From: Actinomyces bovis
Lineage (GTDB): Bacteria; Actinomycetota; Actinomycetes; Actinomycetales; Actinomycetaceae
Direction of reading: 5' to 3'
NCBI RefSeq assembly: GCF_900444995.1
Contig: NZ_UAPQ01000006.1
Coordinates: forward strand, 372,001 to 436,000
Length of the DNA stretch: 64,000 nt
Shown here: piece by piece, positions 46,418 to 55,461 of the stretch
How positions within the stretch are numbered: the first letter of the stretch is position 1
Layout of the letters: each line of letters starts with the position of its first letter
Translations under genes and position numbers: made by a program
The notes under the pieces: model-generated
Database searches by the model: none
Seen by the model: only the letters and a program-made list of their open reading frames with translations
What the model was told of the DNA's origin: nothing

Positions 46418-47236
46418 TCAGAGGTCGTAATCGACCACTAGGGGAGCGTGGTCGCTCCAACGTTTCGCATAAGAAGCCGCCCGGTCCACCGTGGACGCCT
46501 GCGCCTTAGCTGCGGCCGAAGGGGTGGCTACCTGGTAGTCGATCCGCCAGCCAGCGTTGTTGTCAAAGGCTTGGCCGCGCTGCGACCACCAGGTATAAGG
46601 CCCCTGCACGTCTCCGGCCAGTGACCGCGCCACGTCCACCCACCCTGAAGCGAACCAGCCTTCCAGGTGTGCAATCTCCTCATCCAGCACCCCGGAGACC
46701 TTGTTGTGGTTTGGCTTCCAGTTCTTAATGTCGCGCTCCGAACGCACCACATTCAGGTCCCCAGCCATAACGACGCCGGGCCCGCCCGCAGCCTCTGCCG
46801 CCAACAGCTCAGCCATACGGGCATCAACCAGCTCAAAATGAGCTAATTTCTGGTCCAACTTGGGGGTGCCCACCTGCCCCGAGTGCAGGTACGCGGAGAT
46901 AACCGTCAGCGGCGCGGCAGCCCCAAGCACATCGACTTCCAGCCAGCGCCCCGAGTCCACATCCGGTTCTTCCGCCCCTGCGGCTACACCCAGGCGCTGT
47001 TCCCCGAAGGACAGGCCACTTCCCGCACGTAGGGCCACCGCTACTCCGGCGCGCCCCTTAATGCGACAGGGCCAGACCAAAGCCTCATAGCCGGGTAGCA
47101 GTGCCGCCGCCGTCTCCTCATCAGCCCGCACCTCTTGCAGCAGCAGGACATCTGGCTGGCAGGCCTTGACCCAGGAGTCCATGCCCTTGCGGGCAGCGGC
47201 CCGAATCCCATTCACATTCACGGTCGCGATACGCAT
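46418..47236 (-). CDS. xthA: Exodeoxyribonuclease III (AP endonuclease)
   Basis: Base-excision repair nuclease that cuts at abasic sites, 272 residues. It has RIATVNVNGIRAA, LLLQEVRA (metal Glu), MAGDLNVVRSERDIKN and the C-terminal RIDYQ and SDHAPLVVDY with the catalytic histidine. TAGTCT lies 6 nt before the ATG, a leaderless promoter. Confidence 0.95.
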   Translation of the reverse strand: MRIATVNVNGIRAAARKGMDSWVKACQPDVLLLQEVRADEETAAALLPGYEALVWPCRIKGRAGVAVALRAGSGLSFGEQRLGVAAGAEEPDVDSGRWLEVDVLGAAAPLTVISAYLHSGQVGTPKLDQKLAHFELVDARMAELLAAEAAGGPGVVMAGDLNVVRSERDIKNWKPNHNKVSGVLDEEIAHLEGWFASGWVDVARSLAGDVQGPYTWWSQRGQAFDNNAGWRIDYQVATPSAAAKAQASTVDRAASYAKRWSDHAPLVVDYDL

Positions 47237-47296
47237 GGGCTGAGACTACTGGTGAGGAGCTGGGCAACACGCCTGCACCTGGCAGGCGACCAAGGC

Positions 47297-48604
47297 TCAG
47301 GCCAGGCGGCCAGCCGGGGCACTAGGCAGAGCATCTAGGAAGGCCGGAGCCGTAAAGCCCTGCTCTGCATAGGCGGCCACCACCGCCCGAGCGACGGCGT
47401 CGACGGCGTCGGCGTCAACGAGGGCAATCGCACTGCCACCAAAACCGCCACCAGTCATGCGCGCCCCGTGCGCCCCAGCGGCGCGCGCGGCCACCACCGC
47501 CACATCCAATTCAGGGCAAGTGACCTCATAATCCACCCGCAAGGACTCGTGGCTAGCATCCATGAGGGCGCCCACGGCAGCCAGCTTGTCCCCAGCCAGC
47601 GGGCGGCCATCGCGCAACAACTCCACTAGGTCACGAGTGCGTTGAATCTCAGTGACCACGTGACGGGTACGGCGCACGAGCACCCCCGCGTCTTCCGCAG
47701 CGCTAGCCGCCAGGCGAGCCAAAGCAGCCTCCAACTCGGTCACCTCCAAGTCGGCCAGCAGACCCACCCCCAGCAGGGCAGCTGCCTGCTCACAGGCGGC
47801 GCGACGAGAGGCGTACTGCCCATCCACCAGCGAATGCTTGGCCTTTGTGTCGATCACCAGCAGGGCCAAACCATCAGCAGCCAAGTCAAAGGGCACTTGC
47901 TGCACCTCACCGGTGCGGCAATCCAATTCCAGGGCGTGCCCGGCGGCGCAGCGCAGGGAAGCAGACTGGTCCATGCCGCCAGTGGGGGCGCCAGCCATCT
48001 CATTCTCCGCACGGATGCAGGAGGTGACCAGGCGGGCCCGACCTGCGTCATCAGGTTCCTCCACGGTGCCTGCCAGGTCCAGCCCGCAGACATCGTTGAG
48101 AGCCACCGCGGTAGCACATTCCAGGGCTGCGGAAGAGGACAGGCCGCCGCCTAAAGGCACGCAGGAGTACAGGGCGGCATCAAAGCCACTGACCGGCCCC
48201 AAGCCGTCTTGCTCCAGGGCCCAGGCCACTCCAGCCACGTAGGCGTTCCAATGGCGCACCTCCCCAGGACTGCCCTTGGGGCCGATAGCATCCAAATCCA
48301 GCACATCCACGCTGTCCTTGGTTTGAGGTGAGACCAGGCGGATGGTGCGGTCCTCCCGGCGGCGCAGGGCCAGGTGCGCCCGATGTGGCAAGGCGATAGG
48401 TAGGGCCAAGCCACCGTTGTAGTCGGTGTGTTCGCCAATGATGTTCACGCGTCCCGGTGCGTACCAAACGCCGTCAGGCTCAGCACCGAATGTCTCGCGG
48501 AAGAGCTCGGTGGCGGCTTGCGTGCCCTCAGGAGGGGTGAGTGCGGGGGAGAAACTGGGGGCGGCGCCGGCGGCGGTTCTCGGCGTGCTGTCGGGGCGAG
48601 TCAT
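47297..48604 (-). CDS. galK: Galactokinase
   Basis: First enzyme of the Leloir pathway, 435 residues of the GHMP kinase family. It has APGRVNIIGEHTDYNGG (galactokinase signature), PLGGGLSSSAALE (ATP-binding loop) and MTGGGFGGSAIAL. The start at 48604 is picked for the AAGGAG 7 nt upstream. A DeoR regulator lies 88 bp upstream on the same strand. galT and galE are not in the window. Confidence 0.95.
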   Translation of the reverse strand: MTRPDSTPRTAAGAAPSFSPALTPPEGTQAATELFRETFGAEPDGVWYAPGRVNIIGEHTDYNGGLALPIALPHRAHLALRRREDRTIRLVSPQTKDSVDVLDLDAIGPKGSPGEVRHWNAYVAGVAWALEQDGLGPVSGFDAALYSCVPLGGGLSSSAALECATAVALNDVCGLDLAGTVEEPDDAGRARLVTSCIRAENEMAGAPTGGMDQSASLRCAAGHALELDCRTGEVQQVPFDLAADGLALLVIDTKAKHSLVDGQYASRRAACEQAAALLGVGLLADLEVTELEAALARLAASAAEDAGVLVRRTRHVVTEIQRTRDLVELLRDGRPLAGDKLAAVGALMDASHESLRVDYEVTCPELDVAVVAARAAGAHGARMTGGGFGGSAIALVDADAVDAVARAVVAAYAEQGFTAPAFLDALPSAPAGRLA

Positions 48605-48692
48605 CAATGGCTCCTTATGGCGCTGGTCCGGTGTGATGGTGCGAATTGCCTGGTGGCGAAGATAGAGGCAGGGCAGGGTAGAATGGGGGCAG

Positions 48693-49523
48693 TCAGGGTG
48701 CAACTATCAGCGTGGTGCCAGCTTCGTCGAGAGCAGTTACGGTGGCCTCGTCCGGCTGGGCGTCAGTGACCAGCACCCCGATCTGCTCCGTAGGGCAGAA
48801 GGTCCGCAGCCCCAGGACGCCCCATTTAGAAGCATCCAAGCAGGCCACCGTGGTGCGGCCTGCCGTAACCAGGGCCTGGTTGGTGGCAGCTTCCCGCAAG
48901 CTGGGGGCCATCATGCCGTCAGAGGGCTCGAAGCCATGCGCCCCCAGGAACACCCACTCCACCCGTAGCCGTGCCAAGGCGTCGTTGGCTATCAGCCCCA
49001 CCATGGCGTTGGAGCGGGTGCGTTCTCCACCAATCAGCAGCACGGACGGGGCCTCGCGGGACTCGGCGCGGGCGGCGTCGGCAGCGTCGAAGAGCAACTG
49101 CGCAGCGGGCAGGGAGTTGGTGATGATGGTCAGGGTGGCCAGGTGCTCCAGCTTGGTGATGGCATTGGCGACGGCGAGGGTGGTAGTCCCGGCAGACAGG
49201 GCCAGTGAATCGCCGGGGCGGACGAGGGCTGCCGCAGCCGCACCAATACGGGCTTTGGCCTGAGGGTGCAGGGTGGTCTTGGAGGTGAAGCGGGGTTCGT
49301 TGGTGGTTGAGCCGGCTGCGACGGCGCCACCGTGCACCCGTTCCACCAGTCCTTGGGAGACCAGCTCGGTGATGTCACGGCGCACGGTCATCTCTGAGAT
49401 GCCTAGGGCTTCAACCACCTCAGCCACCCGGATGCCACCAGTGGCGGCCACCCGTTCCAAGATGAACTCCTGGCGTTGGCGTGCGAGCATGGGGGTAGCT
49501 TGAGGGGCGGAAGAGTGTGTCAC
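48693..49523 (-). CDS. DeoR-family sugar-phosphate regulator
   Basis: A repressor of 276 residues. The N-terminal winged helix reads VVEALGISEMTVRRDITELVSQGLVERVHGGA, the DeoR signature; the C-terminal part is the sugar-phosphate sensor (LSAGTTTLAVANAI). Start GTG at 49523 with CAGAAT 7 nt upstream; MLARQRQ at 49490 is the alternative. Likely controls galK downstream. Confidence 0.88.
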   Translation of the reverse strand: MTHSSAPQATPMLARQRQEFILERVAATGGIRVAEVVEALGISEMTVRRDITELVSQGLVERVHGGAVAAGSTTNEPRFTSKTTLHPQAKARIGAAAAALVRPGDSLALSAGTTTLAVANAITKLEHLATLTIITNSLPAAQLLFDAADAARAESREAPSVLLIGGERTRSNAMVGLIANDALARLRVEWVFLGAHGFEPSDGMMAPSLREAATNQALVTAGRTTVACLDASKWGVLGLRTFCPTEQIGVLVTDAQPDEATVTALDEAGTTLIVAP

Positions 49524-49679
49524 AGAGACGATTCTGCCAAAGATCGCTCATGTGCAGACGGTTTCGCGCAGATGCGCACAAGATCTTTTGCGGATCTGCC
49601 GCAGCGCCAGCCGCTCGTAACGGCGCAAAGCAAGCGGCGCTGGCATACTTCCAGACGAGCCCCGAGGTCTGGAGGCCCC

Positions 49680-51017
49680 ATGAGCAGCTCAACCGCTCAC
49701 CCAGCGGATTCCCCCAAGGTTCCCAAATCTGTGCAAACCCCGCCAGCGCCCAAGCGCGCCACCGACCTGGCTGGACTACAAGCCAAGCTCAAAGAGCTGC
49801 TGGCCTGGGCCCAGGAGACTCGCCTCGCCCGTGCCTTTAGCCGCTACGGCACCGCTCACGGTGCCCTGTTGGCAGGCGGCATCGCCTACACCGGCTTGTT
49901 CTCGGTGTTCGCGGCCCTGGCTATCGGCGTCACCGTGCTGATGGCCGGGCTGGGCTCCCACCCCACCCTGCGGGATGCGGTGCTCAAGGGAGTCGGCCAA
50001 AAGCTGCCAGGGGTGATCGACAACGGTGACGGCTCCGGCCTGGTTTCAATTGACCAGCTCACCCTCGACTCAGCCCTCAACCTAGGCTCCATCATTGCCA
50101 TGGTGCTCCTGCTGCTCTCTGCTCTGGGGCTTATGGGAGCGCTGGCTACAGCTCTGCGCGCCATGTTTGGCCTGGCCCAGTTGCCGCGCAATATTGTGGT
50201 AACGCAGCTCTTGAACCTGGCCGGGTTCGTGGTGCTGCTGGTCAGTGTGGTGGTAACCGCCGCCGCCTCTATCGTTACCGGAGCGCTCACTGAACAGGTC
50301 AATACTCTCCTCCACCTGCCCGCCTTTCTCTCCGGTTGGGGCACGCGGATTCTCAGCTTGGCAGTGGCCTTACTGGTTGACGCTACGGTCTTTGCTCTGC
50401 TGATAAGGCTCTCCGGTGTGCGCGCTCCACGCCGCGATCTAGTGTTGGGCTCCCTCATGGCGGGCTTCGCCTTTGGGCTGGTGCGGGAGGCGGGCACCAA
50501 AGTCGTGGGTTCAGTGGCTAAGAACCCACTGTTGGCATCCTTCGCCGCGATCATCGTGTTGGTCCTGTGGATTCACCTGGCTGCCCGTATCACCTTGCTG
50601 GTGGCTGCCTGGATCGCCAACCCACCCAAACCGCGGGTGGTGGGGCATCCCGCTGAGCTGCGCACTTCAATGCGCCCCAACTACGTGACCCTCTCCGTGC
50701 CCGAGACCCTGACCTGGCCACGCCAGTCCCTCACCGGAAACCTGGACGTGGACCCCACCCTCAACCCCAGCTACGTGGCACCGCCGGTTGCCGCCGAGCC
50801 CAGCCCACGTCACCCTCGCGGTCTGCGTGGCTGGTGGGAGCGACGCCGTTTTGCAGCCGCCACTGCCCGCTATGAGAAAGCCCGCCAGCGCTACTACCTG
50901 CCGGTGGAAGCGCCGGGAGTGGGCTTCGCGGCGGAAGTGGGCGCCACCAAGCCCCGCAGAGGCCGCGGCTCGCCGAACCGTGAGCGCACGAAGCCTTCTC
51001 CCAGCCGTGCCAGCTAG
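49680..51017 (+). CDS. YihY/virulence factor BrkB-family membrane protein
   Basis: A 445-residue polytopic protein with about six membrane segments in residues 60-310 (AFSRYGTAHGALLAGGIAYT is the family's entry motif, and LVLWIHLAARITLLVAAWIA its last segment) and a charged cytoplasmic tail of some 110 residues. Function in the envelope is unknown; it is not an RNase BN as older records say. TGGAGG precedes the ATG. Confidence 0.87.
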   Translation: MSSSTAHPADSPKVPKSVQTPPAPKRATDLAGLQAKLKELLAWAQETRLARAFSRYGTAHGALLAGGIAYTGLFSVFAALAIGVTVLMAGLGSHPTLRDAVLKGVGQKLPGVIDNGDGSGLVSIDQLTLDSALNLGSIIAMVLLLLSALGLMGALATALRAMFGLAQLPRNIVVTQLLNLAGFVVLLVSVVVTAAASIVTGALTEQVNTLLHLPAFLSGWGTRILSLAVALLVDATVFALLIRLSGVRAPRRDLVLGSLMAGFAFGLVREAGTKVVGSVAKNPLLASFAAIIVLVLWIHLAARITLLVAAWIANPPKPRVVGHPAELRTSMRPNYVTLSVPETLTWPRQSLTGNLDVDPTLNPSYVAPPVAAEPSPRHPRGLRGWWERRRFAAATARYEKARQRYYLPVEAPGVGFAAEVGATKPRRGRGSPNRERTKPSPSRAS

Positions 51018-51026
51018 CCTGACAGG

Positions 51027-52178
51027 GTGAATGCAGTTGCAGCGCCCCAGGTACCCCTCATCCACGCGATCATCCCCGCTGGCGGGGCCGGCACCCGGCT
51101 CTGGCCGCTCTCGCGCCGCCACCACCCCAAGTTCCTGCTGGACCTGACTGGTCAGGGCCGCACCCTGCTGCAGGGCACCGTGGCGCGGCTAGCTCCGCTG
51201 ACGGTTTCCACCACCATTGTCACGGGTACTGCTCACGTGGAGGCCGTCTCCACGCAACTGCCCGAGGTGCCTGCGGAGAACATCCTGGCTGAACCCAGCC
51301 CCCGCGATTCCATGGCCGCTATTGGCCTGGCCGCCGCGGTGATCGCCAAACGGCACGGCCCGGACACGGTGGTGGGCTCCTTCGCCGCCGACCAAACCAT
51401 TCTTGACGAAAGCGCCTTCCAGGACGCCGTGCGCCAGGCGGCCCTGTTAGCCCAGGAGGGCTGGGTGGTAACTATTGGTATTGAGGCTAGTGGCCCCTCC
51501 ACCGCCTTCGGCTACATCCGCTCCGGGGAGGCTTTAGACGTGGCTGGCGCCCCCGCTGGCCGCCGCGTCTTGGGCTTCACTGAAAAGCCCGACGCCGCCA
51601 CCGCCGCCAAGTACCTGGTCACCGGTGACTACCGTTGGAATGCGGGCATGTTCGTGGTTAAAGCCGGAGTGTTGTTGGAACACCTGCGCCGTCACCGCCC
51701 CGCCCTCGCCGCCGGTCTGGAGGTGATCGCCACCGCCTGGGACACGCCCTCACGCACGCAGGTGCTGGAGCTGACTTGGCAGGGCTTGGAGAAGATCGCC
51801 ATCGACCACGCGATCGCTGAGCCCGTGGCCGCTGAGGGCGGCGTCGCGGTGGTGCCCGCCGCTATGGGCTGGAACGACGTCGGCGGTTTCGAGGCGTTGA
51901 CGGGCCTGGTGGCGGCAGTCCCCGATGGGGCGGCCGCCGGGGTGGCGGTGCTGGATGAAGCCGAGCAGGGCGGCCCGGCTGCGGACGTGGATGCTGTGGG
52001 CAGCCGGGGCGCGTTAGTGGCTTCGACCACGGGGCGTCGTGTGGTACTGCTCGGGGTGCCCGGCCTGGTGGTCGTGGACACTCCGGACGCGCTGCTGGTT
52101 ACGACGCCGGAGCGCGCCCAGGAGGTCAAGGGTGCCGTGGAGCGTCTGGCCGCCGCAGGCCGGGATGAGCTGCTCTAG
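51027..52178 (+). CDS. manC: Mannose-1-phosphate guanylyltransferase
   Basis: Makes GDP-mannose for glycan synthesis, 383 residues. IIPAGGAGTRLWPLSRRHHPKFLLDL is the nucleotidyltransferase signature, IEASGPSTAFGYI the sugar-binding part and FTEKPD the mannose-type strand. It lacks the C-terminal isomerase domain. TAGCCT lies 6 nt before the GTG start. Phosphomannomutase activity could come from the gene at 59331. Confidence 0.93.
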   Translation: MNAVAAPQVPLIHAIIPAGGAGTRLWPLSRRHHPKFLLDLTGQGRTLLQGTVARLAPLTVSTTIVTGTAHVEAVSTQLPEVPAENILAEPSPRDSMAAIGLAAAVIAKRHGPDTVVGSFAADQTILDESAFQDAVRQAALLAQEGWVVTIGIEASGPSTAFGYIRSGEALDVAGAPAGRRVLGFTEKPDAATAAKYLVTGDYRWNAGMFVVKAGVLLEHLRRHRPALAAGLEVIATAWDTPSRTQVLELTWQGLEKIAIDHAIAEPVAAEGGVAVVPAAMGWNDVGGFEALTGLVAAVPDGAAAGVAVLDEAEQGGPAADVDAVGSRGALVASTTGRRVVLLGVPGLVVVDTPDALLVTTPERAQEVKGAVERLAAAGRDELL

Positions 52179-52288
52179 CCCGGTTCCGTCCCCCGGTGAG
52201 GTGTTCCCGCCACCCGAGAGCGGTCCGGATCGCCGCAGCCGCCCGGCACGCCACCGCACAGTGCCGCATAACCTTCAGGAGTCTGCAA

Positions 52289-53170
52289 ATGAGTGCCGCA
52301 TCCAGATTGCCGGCCGCCAGGGCCCAAGCCGTTTTGCGCGGTCGGGTGGTTAATTCGCGTCTGCGCGTCGAGACGACCGGGGGCCTTGGCGCGGTCACCA
52401 TGACGCAGCAGGACGGCACCACTTGCGGTGCCACCAGTCTGCTCGGCGCGCACCTGCTGCTCGGTGGCACCCTGCCAGGCGGGCCAGCTGCCCGCGCCGC
52501 CACCTCGAAGGTCTCTCCGACTCCAGCTGCCGCGCTGGCGGCGCCTCGACCAGCAGCCGAGGTCGTCGCAGCTCTGGCTTCGCTCCAGCAGCATCTCCAG
52601 AGGCGCCTTAACCGCAGTGCCACGGGCGGGCGCGCCCCGCTGCCGTGGACGCGGCACCTCGGCTCGGCGCCTTGGGCGGTCGCCGCCGAGATGACGCGTG
52701 TAGTGCGCGCGCATCGCCCCAATGCCGCCGACTACCGCCTGCATTGGGTGCGGGACACCGGAGCCGAGTGGTCCGACGCCGTCGCCCGCCTGCGCCGCCA
52801 ACTGGCTGCTGGGCTCCCCGTAATTCTGCTCACCGGTGGGCCGCTGCGGCAGGCTCCGGCTGAAACTACCGGATTAGTTGCGCGCCTCAGCGCCGTGGTC
52901 TCGCGGACACCTTCGCTGCCGCGCCACTATGTGCTGGCGGTGCCGTGGGAACTGCTGGGGCAGGGCGATCCGGGTGCCGGGCAGGTGCCGATCTATGAGC
53001 CATCCGCAGGCTCTGTCAGCACCTTGGATCTGCTGGCACGGCGCGACCGGCGTGGCACTGGTCCGCGTGAACTCGGTTACTGGCCCAGCGTCCTGGGGGT
53101 CATCGCCCCCGCTGCCCAGCACCCGCCGCTGGGCCGTCGGGGGAGAGCTGAGCCGCTTATACCCGCGTAA
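52289..53170 (+). CDS. Putative C39-like cysteine peptidase-fold protein
   Basis: A 293-residue cytosolic-looking protein. MTQQDGTTCGATSLLGAHLL matches the QxDxxxCG motif around the nucleophile of C39-like peptidases; LPRHYVLAVPWELL has the likely catalytic histidine and IYEPSAGSV the acidic partner. No signal peptide or membrane segment, and no ABC domain. CAGGAG lies upstream of the ATG at 52289. The substrate is unknown. Confidence 0.6.
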   Translation: MSAASRLPAARAQAVLRGRVVNSRLRVETTGGLGAVTMTQQDGTTCGATSLLGAHLLLGGTLPGGPAARAATSKVSPTPAAALAAPRPAAEVVAALASLQQHLQRRLNRSATGGRAPLPWTRHLGSAPWAVAAEMTRVVRAHRPNAADYRLHWVRDTGAEWSDAVARLRRQLAAGLPVILLTGGPLRQAPAETTGLVARLSAVVSRTPSLPRHYVLAVPWELLGQGDPGAGQVPIYEPSAGSVSTLDLLARRDRRGTGPRELGYWPSVLGVIAPAAQHPPLGRRGRAEPLIPA

Positions 53171-53210
53171 GGCGGTCGGAGTGCGAGGACGTGCCCGCAC
53201 TCCGACCGCC
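53171..53210. terminator. Convergent terminator hairpin
   Basis: A perfect 15-bp stem (53171-53185 with 53196-53210), 10-nt loop, placed between the convergent peptidase-like and FG-GAP genes; it can serve both. Confidence 0.75.
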
Positions 53211-53236
53211 TCAGTTGACGTTCCCGGGGCGGGAGG

Positions 53237-55279
53237 TCACTGCCGGGTGCGCCTGGGCAACCTGGTCAGGGACAGGCCGATGACCAGCGCGGACAAGGCC
53301 AGCAGCGCGGTCACGGACAGGCTTGAGCTCACTCCCGTGCGTGCCAGAGGAGTGGAGGGACCGGCCGGGGCCGCCTGGGTGTCGGCGCCCGCTGGGGTCG
53401 AGGGCGTGGCGCTGGGGTGGGGGGAGGGGGCGTACCCGGGCCCCTGCGGCTGTTCACCGGGGGTCTCTTGGGGGCCGGGGGTGTGCCCGCCGTCGTCCTC
53501 GCCCATGGGGGGCTGCTGGGCGTCCCCGGGCTTGACCACTGTGGCCAGCACATGGGCGGCGTGCACGGCACCTTCCTCACCGTCGTGGTCATGGACCACG
53601 CCGTCGCCACCCACGGCCAGGGTGGGGGCGCCCAGGTGGTTACCGACGAAGGCCACCGCACGGCCTGAGCGGGAGCGGGGGCTGGGTGAGGCGATGGTGC
53701 GCAGCTCCGCACCCAGTTCTGACAAGGAGCGCGTGGGCGCGGAGAAGGCACTGACGGGGAAGAGGTAGGTGGCTCCTGCTCCCTGGGACGCCCCCTGGGC
53801 GCCGACGGCCACCAAGGTGGTGGTGCCGGGGGCGGTCAATGCGTCCACCGCGTAGCCCGTAGAGTCCCCCGGGGCCGGGCCGGTGATGACTCGGGCCTGC
53901 GGATCCTGTTGTGAGGCCGGGTTGACGTGCACGGTGGCAGGCAGCTGGGCCGCGCCGCGCACCAGCACCACTCCGCCAGTGGTGGTTCCTACGGCATGCC
54001 CGCCGTCGAAGCCGATCAGCAGGTCGTTGAAGCCGTCGCCGTCAGCGTCACCGGCGGGGGCCACGGAGGCGCCCACGCCCAGGCGGTAGGAGGCTGCGGG
54101 GTCCATCTCCAAGGTGCTTCCCTCAAATCCCTGGGACATATCCAGGCGGGCACCGGTTCGCACCCCGGTCAGTAGCCAGGCTCGACCGGGAACTACGTTC
54201 GTGTCGGAGGCGTGGGTGTAGTCGCTCAGGACGAAGTCCTCGTGCCCGTCGCCGTTGACGTCCCCAACCCGGTCGAAGGCGGTGGCCAGGTTGCCGACGG
54301 GGCTGATCACCCGGGCGAGCAGGTCGGTGGGCTCGGCCAGGGGATTGCTGAGGTCCACCGGGGTGCCGCCGGGGTGCCCGGCCACGACATAGGCGATGCC
54401 CCGGTCGGTTCCTTGGCCGGGTGCGGGGGACAGGGCCTGGCGGGAGTTCGTGAGTACTACTGCGAGGTCCGCCAGGCCGTCTCCGTTGAGGTCCCCGGCG
54501 GGGGCCAGGTGGGAGGCGGGGCTGCCGGTACTGGGCAGCTGCACGGTGAAGCCGTGTTCGGGCGCCAGGTTGCTCAGGTTGGCCTGACCCAGCTGCGGAC
54601 CGCCGTACAGCACCCAGGCCCGGCCCATGGTGTGGGAGCCGACGGCCAGGTCATCTATGCCGTCCCCGTTGGTGTCTCCCAGGCAGGCCACGGACAGGCC
54701 GACGGTGGCGTCGTCCCCCGCCTCACCGGGCTCTGCGGGGCCGTTGACGTAAATGACCTCAGAGCTGGGCAGGGCGGTGCCGGGGGCGCCTGCGGGCACC
54801 ACTACCAGGCGGCCGGTGACGTTGTGCACCCAGCCGTGGTTGGGGGTGTCCGCGTAGTAGGGGTCGAAGCGCCACACGGAGCGGGTCAGCTCGGAGGTGA
54901 TGATGTCCGGGCGGGAGTCGCCGGTGACGTCACAGCTGCCGCGCGCGATGGTTGAGCCCAGGGAGTTGCCGTACTCACCCAGCCAGGACTTCTGTTGCGC
55001 GGTGTTTATCGGTTGCAGGGCCGCTGGGGGCGGGGTGATGGCGGGAGGCTGGGGGCGGGGGGTGTCCTTCGGTGCGGGGGTTCCGGGGTTGTCGGAACCG
55101 GGAGGCTCGGGGGAGGGGGAAGGAGATTCGGGGTTGCCGAAGAGGTCATCCAGGTCGTCGTAGTCGCTGGCCGCTGCGGGTGCGGTGGCGGTCGGGGAGG
55201 CCGTGGCGGTCGGGGCCAGGCTCAGGGACAGGGCGAGCAGACAGGTGCCGAGCACCATGCCGGGGCGAAGGGAAGTCAT
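53237..55279 (-). CDS. FG-GAP repeat surface protein with LAxTG sorting signal
   Basis: A 680-residue secreted protein. Signal peptide at 1-27, a Pro/Asp-rich linker (to about 95), then some six FG-GAP beta-propeller blades with calcium-type loops (DTNGDGIDDLAVG, DLNGDGLADLAV, DVNGDGHEDFVLS, DADGDGFNDLLIG), like integrin-alpha heads. The C-terminus has LARTG, a membrane segment and a basic tail, i.e. a sortase signal of the class E type (LAxTG). No sortase gene is near. AAAGG precedes the ATG. The DtxR-type box lies 54-72 bp upstream. Confidence 0.85.
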   Translation of the reverse strand: MTSLRPGMVLGTCLLALSLSLAPTATASPTATAPAAASDYDDLDDLFGNPESPSPSPEPPGSDNPGTPAPKDTPRPQPPAITPPPAALQPINTAQQKSWLGEYGNSLGSTIARGSCDVTGDSRPDIITSELTRSVWRFDPYYADTPNHGWVHNVTGRLVVVPAGAPGTALPSSEVIYVNGPAEPGEAGDDATVGLSVACLGDTNGDGIDDLAVGSHTMGRAWVLYGGPQLGQANLSNLAPEHGFTVQLPSTGSPASHLAPAGDLNGDGLADLAVVLTNSRQALSPAPGQGTDRGIAYVVAGHPGGTPVDLSNPLAEPTDLLARVISPVGNLATAFDRVGDVNGDGHEDFVLSDYTHASDTNVVPGRAWLLTGVRTGARLDMSQGFEGSTLEMDPAASYRLGVGASVAPAGDADGDGFNDLLIGFDGGHAVGTTTGGVVLVRGAAQLPATVHVNPASQQDPQARVITGPAPGDSTGYAVDALTAPGTTTLVAVGAQGASQGAGATYLFPVSAFSAPTRSLSELGAELRTIASPSPRSRSGRAVAFVGNHLGAPTLAVGGDGVVHDHDGEEGAVHAAHVLATVVKPGDAQQPPMGEDDGGHTPGPQETPGEQPQGPGYAPSPHPSATPSTPAGADTQAAPAGPSTPLARTGVSSSLSVTALLALSALVIGLSLTRLPRRTRQ

Positions 55280-55332
55280 TGAGGCCTTTCAGAGTGGTTC
55301 TTCCGAAGTAGTGCCCAAACCCAGGGGAGGGG

Positions 55333-55351
55333 TTAGGCGAGGCTAGCCTAA
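55333..55351. promoter_or_regulatory. DtxR/IdeR/MntR-type operator
   Basis: TTAGGCGAGGCTAGCCTAA matches the 19-bp consensus TTAGGTTAGGCTAACCTAA at 16 of 19 positions and keeps both TTAGG and CCTAA ends. It lies between the divergent FG-GAP gene and the metal importer operon, so both may be repressed by metal. Confidence 0.75.
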
Positions 55352-55425
55352 TCGATACTCGGCAGGGTTTATTCCGCGAGTGTCCGCCCTCACCTGCGCC
55401 TACCCGTGTGCGCGGGGTTTCGGAG

Positions 55426-55455
55426 TTGCGAATTTCGGGATATCGAAAATAGTCT
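55426..55455 (+). promoter_or_regulatory. Leaderless promoter of the metal importer with an inverted repeat in the spacer
   Basis: TTGCGA (55426-55431), 18 bp, TAGTCT (55450-55455), then 6 nt to the ATG. Within the spacer TTTCG (55433-55437) and CGAAA (55444-55448) form an inverted repeat, a possible second operator. Confidence 0.65.
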
Positions 55456-55461
55456 GTGCTC

